In this document: one piece after another, positions 57,343 to 64,000 of the stretch
Layout: the number at the start of each line of letters is the position of its first letter
How positions within the stretch are numbered: position 1 is the first letter of the stretch
Source of the DNA: Streptomyces sp. WAC05374
GTDB lineage: Bacteria > Actinomycetota > Actinomycetes > Streptomycetales > Streptomycetaceae
Assembly: GCF_004353505.1 (NCBI RefSeq)
Contig: NZ_SMNQ01000025.1
Location: 1-64,000, forward strand
DNA: 64,000 nucleotides
Direction of reading: 5' to 3'
The notes under the pieces: model-generated
What the model saw: only the letters and a program-made list of their open reading frames with translations
What the model was told of the DNA's origin: nothing
Database searches by the model: none
Program-made: the position numbers and the translations under genes

Positions 57343-57705
57343 ATGACCGCCCAACCCGTGCACTTCGGGCCCGGGGGCGACAGGCCCCCCGTACCGCCGA
57401 TGCCCGAACGCACCCCGCAGGCCCTGCGCCTGGCCATCCAGGAGCACGCCCCCCACCTCCTGCCCGACTTCGAGGCCCACTGGCGCCGCGCGATCGGGGA
57501 CGCCTTCAACCTCACCCCCGTACCCGCGTTCATGCGCCTGTGGTGGACCCAGTACGCCATCGCCCGCGACCCGGACCTGGAAACGCACCTCGCCGACCTC
57601 GAAGCCCGGGCGGCGAAGACCGAGGACCCGGCCGAGTCCGCCGCCCTCCTGGCCGAGTACAGCCGGCTGCGCGCGGCGGCGGCCGCCGTGGAGCCCGGTC
57701 AGTGA
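57343..57705 (+). CDS. DUF6247-like protein in antitoxin operon
   Basis: This 120-residue protein has a Pro-rich N terminus (PPVPPMPERTPQALRLAIQE) and a helical body with DFEAHWRRAIGDAFNL and FMRLWWTQYAIARDP. It resembles the actinobacterial DUF6247 family that is often found between a Phd antitoxin and a small toxin-like gene. Start ATG 57343 lies after CAGGAG. Its stop shares GTGA with the start of the next gene, so stoichiometric production is likely. It may be a helper or second antitoxin; this is inference. Confidence 0.65.
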   Translation: MTAQPVHFGPGGDRPPVPPMPERTPQALRLAIQEHAPHLLPDFEAHWRRAIGDAFNLTPVPAFMRLWWTQYAIARDPDLETHLADLEARAAKTEDPAESAALLAEYSRLRAAAAAVEPGQ

Positions 57706-58025
57706 CGGACGATCCACCCCTTCCGCCCTGGCAGATGGACTGGACGGCCGAGGCACGCCGCGTGTTCGACGCCATGCCCGCCGACGCCCGCCGGCTCGTC
57801 CTGGCGGCGCGCGCGGAACTGGTCACCGCCCCGGACCCCTACTACCGGGGCATCGACACCGACGCCTCCCTCCCGCACTGGATCACCGTCCGCCCCCTGG
57901 CCTCGACCAACCCCGGCGGCCCGCACATCGCCGACCTCGCCGGCGGCCGCGGGTGGATGATCTACACCTTCATCCGCCGCCACGCCGAACCCCAGATCAC
58001 CGTCACCGACGCCTTCTGGGCCTGA
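57702..58025 (+). CDS. Small RelE/ParE-like protein, probable toxin
   Basis: This 107-residue protein starts at GTG 57702. It begins WTAEARRVFDAMPADARRLV, like the first helices of RelE/ParE toxins, and ends with a beta-strand segment GWMIYTFIRRHAEPQITVTD, reminiscent of the RelE-fold C-terminal strands (xxxYxxxxxxxxIxVxxv). The usual RelE catalytic residues cannot be placed with certainty. The operon context after a Phd antitoxin supports the toxin assignment. Coupled to the DUF6247-like gene by a 4-base overlap. Confidence 0.6.
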   Translation: MTDDPPLPPWQMDWTAEARRVFDAMPADARRLVLAARAELVTAPDPYYRGIDTDASLPHWITVRPLASTNPGGPHIADLAGGRGWMIYTFIRRHAEPQITVTDAFWA

Positions 58026-58146
58026 CCGTCCGGCGCCCTCCCGCACGGCCGCACCCCGGCCCGGAGCGACCGAAGCGACTCAAGCCCGTCCTCGCCGCGT
58101 TGCAGCCCCCAAGCCCCCGACCGCCCGGTCCACGCGGCACCTGGGT

Positions 58147-58224
58147 ACCACCCCGTGCCCGTCCGGGACCGGACCGCGCTCACCAGCGACCGGACCACCC
58201 CGTGCCCGTCCGGGACCGGACCGC
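58147..58224. repeat. 31-bp perfect direct repeat
   Basis: The 31 bases at 58147-58177 recur exactly at 58194-58224 (47-base step), in the 317-base non-coding gap after the toxin-like gene. Two copies only, so it is not a CRISPR. The unit is G+C-rich (it contains CCCGTGCCCGTCCGGGACC). Confidence 0.9.
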
Positions 58225-58272
58225 CCCGCGCCCGGACCAGACCCCATCCCGGACGCGGGCACCACACGGGGC

Positions 58273-58343
58273 AGCGACCGCGGCTGCCCGCTGAGGGGCC
58301 GTCACCCCGGCCTTGGGGTGACGGCCCTGTGCCCGCGGTCGCT
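58273..58343. terminator. Nested double hairpin, bidirectional terminator
   Basis: The inner stem is 13 bp and perfect, GGGCCGTCACCCC (58296-58308) with 58315-58327. The outer stem is 10 bp and perfect, AGCGACCGCG (58273-58282) with 58334-58343. The outer arm runs into the stop codon of the minus-strand gene at 58343. It should terminate both the antitoxin operon and the small-protein gene. Confidence 0.8.
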
Positions 58344-58528
58344 CAGGTGCGGTCGTCGTAGGCGTCGTCCCCCAGGTCGTCGAACGACTGCTGGCGGTTC
58401 TGCTGCTCGCGGCGCTCACGCAGCCGGTCCTGCTGGTCCTGGCCGCGCTGCCGCGCCTCGTCCGCGCTCTGCCGCAGCTTGTCCTGCGCGTGCTGGGCCC
58501 TGCCCTGCGCCTCGTCCTTGATGCCCAT
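58343..58528 (-). CDS. Small hydrophilic (CsbD-like) protein
   Basis: This 61-residue, very charged protein starts MGIKDEAQGRAQ, is rich in Gln, Arg, Asp and Glu, and is predicted helical or disordered. It resembles the short CsbD-like stress proteins found in most Streptomyces, in which the N-terminal KxEAQGKAxE pattern is conserved. Start ATG 58528 follows CGAGGAGAGTC. Role unknown, probably general stress. It is divergent from the DUF1206 gene (190-base gap). Confidence 0.7.
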   Translation of the reverse strand: MGIKDEAQGRAQHAQDKLRQSADEARQRGQDQQDRLRERREQQNRQQSFDDLGDDAYDDRT

Positions 58529-58718
58529 GACTCTCCTCGTGGTGGTGGTGAACGGGTCGCGACCCCCTGCCAGGAACGCACGGCGCGCGGCGGTCCGCCC
58601 GCCCGGCGTACGCCGTTCGGGTGCCGCGGCGGGGACGGCAGCGCACCTCCCCCCGGCGGCAGCCGCACGCCCCCGTTTTCGCGGGCCCCGAAGGGGCAAG
58701 CGGGTGGGGGAGGTTGAC

Positions 58719-59558
58719 ATGAACGCACGCACGCTGTCGTTTCCGGGACGTACCGCGGCACGGAAAGCGGCACGGGGTTCCTCGGTCGGAGTCGCGGCAC
58801 GCTGCGGCCTGGCCGCCCGGGGCGTCCTGTACCTGCTGATCGGACTGATCGCCCTGCGGATCGCCTCGGGCGACGGGGGCGGGCAGGCGGACCGGGGCGG
58901 CGCGCTCGCCGAACTGGCCGCCCGGCCCATGGGGTCGCTCATGCTGTGGGCCCTGGGACTGGGCCTCGTGGGGATGGCCGTGTGGCGGCTGTCGGAGGCC
59001 GTGTTCGGCGCGAGCGGCGCCGATGGGCACAAGCCCGGCAAGCGTCTGCTGTCGGCGGCCCGCTGCGTGTTCTACGCGTTCGTCGCCTACTCGGTACTGA
59101 CCTTCGCCGCCGGCGAGAGCGGCAGTGGCAGCGGCTCCGGCGACCAGCAGTCCCGGGACGTCACCGCCCGGGCGCTGGAACTGCCGGGCGGGCAGTGGAT
59201 CGTGGGGCTGGCCGGGGCGGCCGTCGTCGGGGCCGGCGCGTGGGTGGCGGGCCGTGCCGCGCTGCGCAAGTACCACAAGCACCTGAAGCTCAGCCGGATG
59301 TCACGCCGCGCACGGCGGTTCACGGACGTGGCGGGCGTCGGCGGCGGTGTGGCGCGGGGCGTGGTGTTCGCCGTGGTCGGCGTCTTCTTCGTACGCGCCG
59401 CCGTGACGTACGAGCCGAACGAGGCCAAGGGTCTCGACGACGCGCTGCGCACCGTCGCCGAAACCCCGGCGGGCCCGGGGCTGCTGAGCCTGGTCGCCGC
59501 CGGAATGGCACTTTTCGGGGTGTTCTCCTTCGCCATGGCGCGCTGGCGCCGGGTCTGA
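58719..59558 (+). CDS. DUF1206 membrane protein
   Basis: This 279-residue integral membrane protein has about six hydrophobic helices arranged as three repeats of a two-helix unit. RGVLYLLIGLIALRIA (about residue 34) and GVARGVVFAVVGVFFVRAA (about 210) are typical of DUF1206. A Gly/Ser linker lies near residue 133. Function is unknown; members are widespread in actinobacteria, often beside stress genes. Start ATG 58719 with GGGGGAGG ahead. Confidence 0.85.
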   Translation: MNARTLSFPGRTAARKAARGSSVGVAARCGLAARGVLYLLIGLIALRIASGDGGGQADRGGALAELAARPMGSLMLWALGLGLVGMAVWRLSEAVFGASGADGHKPGKRLLSAARCVFYAFVAYSVLTFAAGESGSGSGSGDQQSRDVTARALELPGGQWIVGLAGAAVVGAGAWVAGRAALRKYHKHLKLSRMSRRARRFTDVAGVGGGVARGVVFAVVGVFFVRAAVTYEPNEAKGLDDALRTVAETPAGPGLLSLVAAGMALFGVFSFAMARWRRV

Positions 59559-59625
59559 CCGACGGCCTCGTACGCGATCCGCACGACCAACCGCTCCGGC
59601 ACCGACCCGCGGCCGGACCCAGCGC

Positions 59626-60603
59626 TCAGCGCTCGTGGTCCAGGCGGTGCGCGAGGTCGAGCAGGTCCGGCAGCCTCAGCACCCGCCCGCCGAAGCCGGG
59701 GAGGGGGACGTGCAGCGGCTCGGTCCAGCGGACGGGGATGGCCTCCAGGCCGTAGTACGCGCCCGCGAGGCTTCCGGTGACCGCGGCCACCGTGTCCGTG
59801 TCACCGCCGAGGTCGATCGCCGCGCGCAGGGCGTCCTCGAAGGTCGTCGTGGTGCGCAGGGCCCAGACGGCGGAGCCCAGGCAGGGCCAGACAGCACCGT
59901 TGAACTCGGTCGCCCGCTCGGGATGCCAGTCGGGGGCGAGGACCACGGCGTACCGCGCACGATGGTCGGGGTGGACGAGGTCCAGGACGTCCGGGAGAGC
60001 GGCGAGGGGATCGGCGCCCTCCAGCGTGACGCGGATGAGCTCGTGGTGGACGGCGGTGCCTTCCCACGCGGCCCGGTCGCCGTGCGTGAGAGCGGCGATG
60101 CGCCGGGCGGCATCCATGGTGGCCGACCGGCCGGCACGCGCGAAGCGGACCGCGGAGGTCGACGCCCGCATCAACGAGCCGTTGCCCGCGGCGCGCTGGT
60201 TGACCGCGAAGTGGGCCTCGGCCGCCCGGTCCCAGGGCAGGCCGTTGGTCAGGACGTCCTCGGTCTGCAACCCGATGTCCTTGGGCTCGGACACCGCCCA
60301 GCGCTGGAAGCGGGCGAACATGTCCGGCAGGTCCAGCCCGCCCCGCTCCAGAAGCGACTCCGCGACCAGGACGGCCATCTGCGTGTCGTCCGTGCCCTCA
60401 CCCGGGTCCCACCCACCGCCCCCGCACATCTCACCACCGGCACCGGGCACGGGAAACCGCGCCGAGAAGACCCCGGGCAGGCCGAACTCGAAAGGAGCCC
60501 CCAACGCGTCCCCCACGGCCGAGCCGACGACCGCCCCCCCACTCCGCAGCATCCGCTCCATCCCCGGCATCGCACGCACCCCCAGACCGTCATCCCGCCT
60601 CAT
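59626..60603 (-). CDS. ADP-ribosylglycohydrolase family protein
   Basis: This 325-residue DraG-like enzyme has GAVVGSAVGDALGAPFEF (about residue 24), the magnesium-binding GEGTDDTQMAVLVAESLL (about 70) and the C-terminal DLGGDTDTVAAVTGSLAGAYYG (from 59825), which carries the second Asp pair. It should remove ADP-ribose from proteins or small molecules such as ADP-ribosyl-Arg or DNA. Start ATG 60603 is supported by GGAGG six bases ahead. A possible small ORF upstream overlaps its start. No ADP-ribosyltransferase partner is in view. Confidence 0.88.
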   Translation of the reverse strand: MRRDDGLGVRAMPGMERMLRSGGAVVGSAVGDALGAPFEFGLPGVFSARFPVPGAGGEMCGGGGWDPGEGTDDTQMAVLVAESLLERGGLDLPDMFARFQRWAVSEPKDIGLQTEDVLTNGLPWDRAAEAHFAVNQRAAGNGSLMRASTSAVRFARAGRSATMDAARRIAALTHGDRAAWEGTAVHHELIRVTLEGADPLAALPDVLDLVHPDHRARYAVVLAPDWHPERATEFNGAVWPCLGSAVWALRTTTTFEDALRAAIDLGGDTDTVAAVTGSLAGAYYGLEAIPVRWTEPLHVPLPGFGGRVLRLPDLLDLAHRLDHER

Positions 60604-60799
60604 CACGCACCTCCAACGCTTCCCTCACCAGGCCCACGAACGTGAGGTGGGCGTCCCGGAAGGCACGCAGCCCATCATCTTCCGGTAGGTGGACCGACGC
60701 CGGTCGCGCTGCTCGCGAAGTGCCTCCGCCGTCGCGGTCGTCCGGGCCTGGGCCGCGCCGCGCGGGAGGCCACCCGTGGCGCGCGGGGCGGTCGCCCAC
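60590..60799 (-). CDS. Uncertain small ORF overlapping the ADP-ribosylglycohydrolase start
   Basis: This 69-codon frame has a C-terminal half (VHLPEDDGLRAFRDAHLTF and following) that looks protein-like, with about 78 percent G+C at third positions. The N-terminal half is Arg/Pro-rich and unconvincing. It overlaps the next gene by 14 bases and contains that gene's ribosome-binding site, which would allow coupling. It could be a real small gene with a later start, or a remnant. No family recognised. Confidence 0.3.
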   Translation of the reverse strand: MGDRPARHGWPPARRGPGPDDRDGGGTSRAARPASVHLPEDDGLRAFRDAHLTFVGLVREALEVRDEAG

Positions 60800-60877
60800 G
60801 TCCGCTGTTCGACATGATCGGCAAGTCTGCCGGCCGCGGCCGCACCGAGACAGCCCGGTGTCCCCGGTTCGCGTCCG

Positions 60878-61963
60878 CTAGGACCGCGTCGCCACCCGGC
60901 ACTCGTCCCCCGTGGGCTCGCCCTCCGCGACCGGCGTGCTGCGGTCGTACGGGTCGACCTCCGTGCCGGCGCCGCCCGCCCGGCGGTCCGTGCCGAAGGG
61001 CGGGGTGAAGTAGCCCGTGGAGGCACCGCATCCGCCGTTGGTCACGTCGTACTTGTACGAGACGACCGAGAACGTGCCCGGCTCGGTGATCACCTTGTCG
61101 GGGTCGTCCCAGTTCAGGACCAGCTCGCGGCGGACGATCGTGCGCACGATCTCGTCGTCGCCGCCCGCGTCCGCGCGGGTGACCGGGTAGACGAAGGTGA
61201 CGTCGGCGGTCACCTCGACCGCCCCGCGCTCGCCCTCCCGGTAGGTGAGCCGGCCCCGGGTCTTCACGACGTCGCCCACCAGGCGGGCGTGGGAGGGCCG
61301 GAAGCGGCTGAACAGCAGGAGGGGGTCGTTCTTCTCGCTCGGACTGCGGAACGCGGTCTTCAGCATGTCCTGTACGTCCTTCTGATGCGGGTTGACCAGC
61401 GCGAGCGCCTTCTCGGGCCGCTCGCCCCGCAGCACCGCCCGGTCCAGGCCGGACGCGGCGAGGAAGTCCCGGCTGCGGGCGAGGGCCCGCTCCACCTCGG
61501 CCGCGCTCATCCAGCCGGCCGCCCGGGCCTCGGGCACGGTGATCCCCGCCGCGCCGCTCGCCCAGCCCGCCGCCGGCGAGCCGCGGAACGGCTCCTCCAT
61601 GGTGGGGCGTTGGGCCGCCTCCTGCTGTGGTGCGCCCTCGGCCGTCCGTGACGGCTGGTCGGCGCCGTCGCCGGCGAACAGGTCCGCCATCGGTCCCGGC
61701 GCGAGCGCCACCACCAGCAGCACCAGGCACGCCAGCAGCCCGGCCGCGTACCAGCCCGTGCGCCGCTGGGGCCGCGCGGGCGGGTGGCTGCGCCAGCCCT
61801 CCGGGCCGCCGGCCGGCTCCGCGCGCAGCCGGTGCGCCACCTCGCGGGCACGCGCCGACGGTTCCTCTGGCGCACCGGCGGCACCCGCCACCGACTCCCG
61901 CAGGAACCGGTCCCACTCCTCGTCGGACCTGGACGATCCGTCCGGCTCCGTACCCGCGCCCAT
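60878..61963 (-). CDS. Membrane-anchored protein of unknown function
   Basis: This 361-residue protein has about 75 charged N-terminal residues in the cytosol (SRSDEEWDRFLRESVAGAAG), one membrane helix WYAAGLLACLVLLVVALAPG (about residues 80-99) and a large extracytoplasmic domain. That domain contains beta-strand-rich TADVTFVYPVTRA and two Cys in NGGCGAS and DECRVATRS. Topology resembles anti-sigma or zinc-less regulatory membrane proteins, but no sigma gene adjoins it. Start ATG 61963 is chosen because the upstream frame is Arg-rich and lacks a binding site. Function unknown. Confidence 0.7.
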   Translation of the reverse strand: MGAGTEPDGSSRSDEEWDRFLRESVAGAAGAPEEPSARAREVAHRLRAEPAGGPEGWRSHPPARPQRRTGWYAAGLLACLVLLVVALAPGPMADLFAGDGADQPSRTAEGAPQQEAAQRPTMEEPFRGSPAAGWASGAAGITVPEARAAGWMSAAEVERALARSRDFLAASGLDRAVLRGERPEKALALVNPHQKDVQDMLKTAFRSPSEKNDPLLLFSRFRPSHARLVGDVVKTRGRLTYREGERGAVEVTADVTFVYPVTRADAGGDDEIVRTIVRRELVLNWDDPDKVITEPGTFSVVSYKYDVTNGGCGASTGYFTPPFGTDRRAGGAGTEVDPYDRSTPVAEGEPTGDECRVATRS

Positions 61964-62094
61964 CCCCAACCCCTTGGCGTTCAGCGGCCCGTCGGTCCCC
62001 TCCCCAGGGACGCGTTCGCATGATCGCACAGCGCACCGACAGCGGGGCCGGCCGGGTGAACGGTGCCGCCGTGCCCTCGCCCGCCGACCTGTCG

Positions 62095-62952
62095 TCACAC
62101 CGTGGCCACGAGCAGTTCCTCGGCGCTGGACGGCCGCAGACCGTCCGTCCTGCCGGCGAAGTAGAGCCGGGCCAGAGACGCGGCCGAGACGTGCCGGACC
62201 TCCCGGAACCCGGATTCACGGGCCAGTGCCAGCATCTCGGGCGGGGAGAAGAAACTGAGAAAGGGCGTCCCGGCCGCGCGGGCGGACGCCTCGGTCGCCT
62301 CGAGCAGGGGCCGCTCGTCGGGTGCGACGAGGTCCAGCGGCAGCATGAACGTCGTGACGAGGGTGGAGCCGGGGGCGAGCCGCGCGACCTGCCGCAGTGT
62401 GGCCGCCGTCGCGTCCTTGGTGAGGTACATGGTGACGCCGGTGGAGGCGACCACCGCCGGCCGGCCGGGATCGAAGCCGGCCGCCGGCAGCCGCTCCCAC
62501 CAGGACCGGCCCGCCTCGAAGTCGACCGGTACGAACCGGAGCCAGTCGGGGACGCCGAAGCCGAGCTCCGTCAGGCGCTGCCGCTTCCACGCCTGCGGAC
62601 CGGGCCGGTCGACCTCGAAGACCCGCATGCCGGAGGCGGTCCCGGGCCGTCGCTGGGCGAAGGTGTCCAGGCCGGCCCCGAGGACGACGTACTGAGTGAC
62701 GCCCTGGCGAGCCTGCTCCACGACCAGGTCGTCGAGGAAGCGGGCACGGGCCACGATGGACGCCCGCATCCGGCCGGTGGCCCGCCGGTCCATGTCCGGA
62801 CGGTGGCTCCAGGCGTCGCCGGGCGCCGCGAGGCGCAGGCCGATCTCGTCCTCGAACACGTGCGGCGGTGGGTCCACCCGGAGGTGGAGGGCACGCCACA
62901 GGGCGACGCGCAGGGCCGTTCCGTCCATCGCCGTGGCGCGTGCGTCCGGCAT
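62095..62952 (-). CDS. SAM-dependent methyltransferase (LCMT/TIGR00027 type)
   Basis: This 285-residue class I methyltransferase of the leucine-carboxyl-methyltransferase-like group has the SAM motif QYVVLGAGLDTFAQR (about residue 86), acidic strand end FEVDRPGPQAWKRQRL (about 111), VPVDFEAG and the ASTGVTMYLTKDATAATLR segment (from 62445). Actinobacteria carry many such proteins with unknown small-molecule or O-methylation targets. Start ATG 62952. It stands 120 bases downstream of the AraC gene on the same strand and might be controlled by it. Confidence 0.85.
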   Translation of the reverse strand: MPDARATAMDGTALRVALWRALHLRVDPPPHVFEDEIGLRLAAPGDAWSHRPDMDRRATGRMRASIVARARFLDDLVVEQARQGVTQYVVLGAGLDTFAQRRPGTASGMRVFEVDRPGPQAWKRQRLTELGFGVPDWLRFVPVDFEAGRSWWERLPAAGFDPGRPAVVASTGVTMYLTKDATAATLRQVARLAPGSTLVTTFMLPLDLVAPDERPLLEATEASARAAGTPFLSFFSPPEMLALARESGFREVRHVSAASLARLYFAGRTDGLRPSSAEELLVATV

Positions 62953-63072
62953 GGTGTCTCCTCCCGTCGTGAGGCCGTCCCCGGTGCTCAGGCCAGGGAG
63001 GCGGCAGTTCGCGGTGCTTCTTCTCGGTTGCGGTGGTGATCAGCGGGCTGTGCCCGGCGCGTCCGTGCCGGG

Positions 63073-63978
63073 TCACGAGGCGCGGGACTGCCGGCGGTAG
63101 CCGCCCGGGGCCTGCCCGTACTCCCGCTTGAAGGCCTTGGCCAGGGCGTACTCGGAGCTGTATCCGGTGCGGGCGGCGACGTCCGTCAGGGACGCCTCGG
63201 ACTCGCGCAGGAGCTTGGCGGCCGTGGTCATCCGCCAGCGCGTCAGGTAGGCCATGGGCGGTTCGCCGACCAGGGCGGTGAAGCGGCGGGCGAACGCGGC
63301 CCGGGAGAGCCCAGCCGACTCGGCGAGGGACTCGACGGTCCACGGGGCGGCGGGCCGGTCGTGGATCGAGGCGAGGGCCGGGGCGACGGCCGGGTCGGTG
63401 AGGGCGGCCGCCCAGCCCGTGGCCGTGGCGGCCGGCTGGGTCTCGAACCAGGCGCGCAGGATGTACAGCAGCAGCGATTCGATCAGCGCCGGGACGATGC
63501 CCGCCGACCCGATGCGCGGGTTCTCCAGCTCGGTGGCGAGGAGGCTCACCGCCGCGCTGAGCTCGGGATGGTGACCGAGCCCGGTGGAGAGGTGGACCAC
63601 CTCGGGGAGCTGGCGGACCAGCGGATGGGGGCGGCCCTGGTCGAGGTGGTAGTTGCCGCACAGGAGCGTCGTGCGCGGACCGTCACCGCCGACGCTGACG
63701 GTGCCGATGGGACCGCCGGGTTGGTACTGGTCGGGGCGTTCCTCGTGGGCGGGCGTGGAGGGGTGGTCGGCCAGCGCGTGCCCCCGGCCGTTGCGCAGGA
63801 ACACCACGTCGCCGGGGCTGAGGACGAAGGGCTCCAGGTGCACCGCGTCGTCCAGGGGGATCAGCCAGCACGTGCCGCGCAGGACCACATGGAACCCGGC
63901 GCCCGCGACCGGGGGCAGGCGCAGGCCCCACGGCGCCCGGCCCTCGGTCCGTACGGAGGTGGGGGCTTCGGTCTTCAT
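63073..63978 (-). CDS. AraC-family transcriptional regulator (cupin_6 type)
   Basis: This 301-residue regulator has an N-terminal cupin-like ligand domain (FHVVLRGTCWLIP and LSPGDVVFLRNGRGHALAD, residues 28-70). Two AraC helix-turn-helix units lie at the C terminus: VESLAESAGLSRAAFARRF (about 219) and LTDVAARTGYSSEYALAKAFKREYG (from 63115). The cupin_6 subgroup often controls an adjacent oxidoreductase or methyltransferase gene. The SAM methyltransferase gene lies downstream on the same strand. The start ATG 63978 is close to the window edge, so its promoter is outside. Confidence 0.87.
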   Translation of the reverse strand: MKTEAPTSVRTEGRAPWGLRLPPVAGAGFHVVLRGTCWLIPLDDAVHLEPFVLSPGDVVFLRNGRGHALADHPSTPAHEERPDQYQPGGPIGTVSVGGDGPRTTLLCGNYHLDQGRPHPLVRQLPEVVHLSTGLGHHPELSAAVSLLATELENPRIGSAGIVPALIESLLLYILRAWFETQPAATATGWAAALTDPAVAPALASIHDRPAAPWTVESLAESAGLSRAAFARRFTALVGEPPMAYLTRWRMTTAAKLLRESEASLTDVAARTGYSSEYALAKAFKREYGQAPGGYRRQSRAS

Positions 63979-64000
63979 CGAATGCAGAGCCTCTGTCAGC

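Noticed and set aside
58147..58224. Two-copy repeat considered as a CRISPR
   Set aside because: Only two copies, a 16-base gap between them and no cas genes anywhere in the window.

Overview
The window is chromosomal actinomycete DNA, almost certainly from Streptomyces or a close relative. G+C and third-position G+C are very high. GTG starts, four-base start/stop overlaps and rare in-frame TTA codons (the bldA-type signal) are all present, and the families are typical: NB-ARC/CHAT STAND protein, DUF2637, ECF42 with its DGPF partner, Phd/DUF6247 genes.

Layout. 1-578: end of a coenzyme B12-dependent acyl-CoA mutase (icmA/icmB type). 664-6595: HD-domain protein, helicase with C-terminal helicase-associated repeats, NarL-type two-component system. 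7142-8957: small membrane and secreted proteins. 8965-14966: a two-gene unit of an LCAT-like alpha/beta hydrolase translationally coupled to a 1513-residue NB-ARC/TPR/CHAT protein that carries two TTA codons and has Gln where the CHAT catalytic His is expected. 15423-27680: housekeeping and accessory genes (Ser/Thr kinase, RidA, several alpha/beta hydrolases, two GNATs, a substrate-binding protein without signal peptide, a lipoprotein, a ferritin-like protein, MerR and GlxA/AraC regulators with divergent targets).

27649-54169 (flanked by an EamA exporter at 54232-55209) is a biosynthetic gene cluster and the main interest. It has two minus-strand gene trains, 52850->40106 and 39910->27649. 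The second starts with a lysine N6-hydroxylase, an FAD amine oxidase and a cupin/methionyl-tRNA-synthetase-like fusion. This is the gene set known to make N-N (hydrazine) bonds from lysine in s56-p1, and it recurs in the triacsin and pyrazofurin/formycin pathways. Here the cupin-MetRS protein carries an extra C-terminal carrier-protein domain. Next come a cyclization NRPS (docking-Cy-A-PCP) whose hand-read A-domain code fits cysteine, an acyl-AMP ligase, a free ACP, a GNAT, a penicillin-acyltransferase-like C45 enzyme and a phosphopantetheinyl transferase. The other train adds a fungal-type pair of saccharopine dehydrogenases (LYS1- and LYS9-like), which would turn the aminoadipate semialdehyde released by hydrazine formation back into lysine. 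It also has an ATP-grasp ligase, P450, acyl-CoA dehydrogenase, a 776-residue haem-oxygenase-like diiron enzyme, a KAS III-like enzyme, a PEP-mutase/isocitrate-lyase family protein, a type II thioesterase and an MFS exporter. A LuxR-type regulator with a TTA codon at position 4 closes the cluster. The inferred product class is a hydrazine- or azo/hydrazide-type compound joined to a cysteine-derived thiazoline or thiazole. I do not recognise the product.

55380-64000: an ECF42 sigma factor with its DGPF partner and a matching promoter, a three-gene Phd/DUF6247/RelE-ParE-like module, a small hydrophilic protein, DUF1206 protein, ADP-ribosylglycohydrolase, membrane-anchored protein, SAM methyltransferase and an AraC regulator. 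I found no rRNA, tRNA, CRISPR array, insertion sequence or replication origin.
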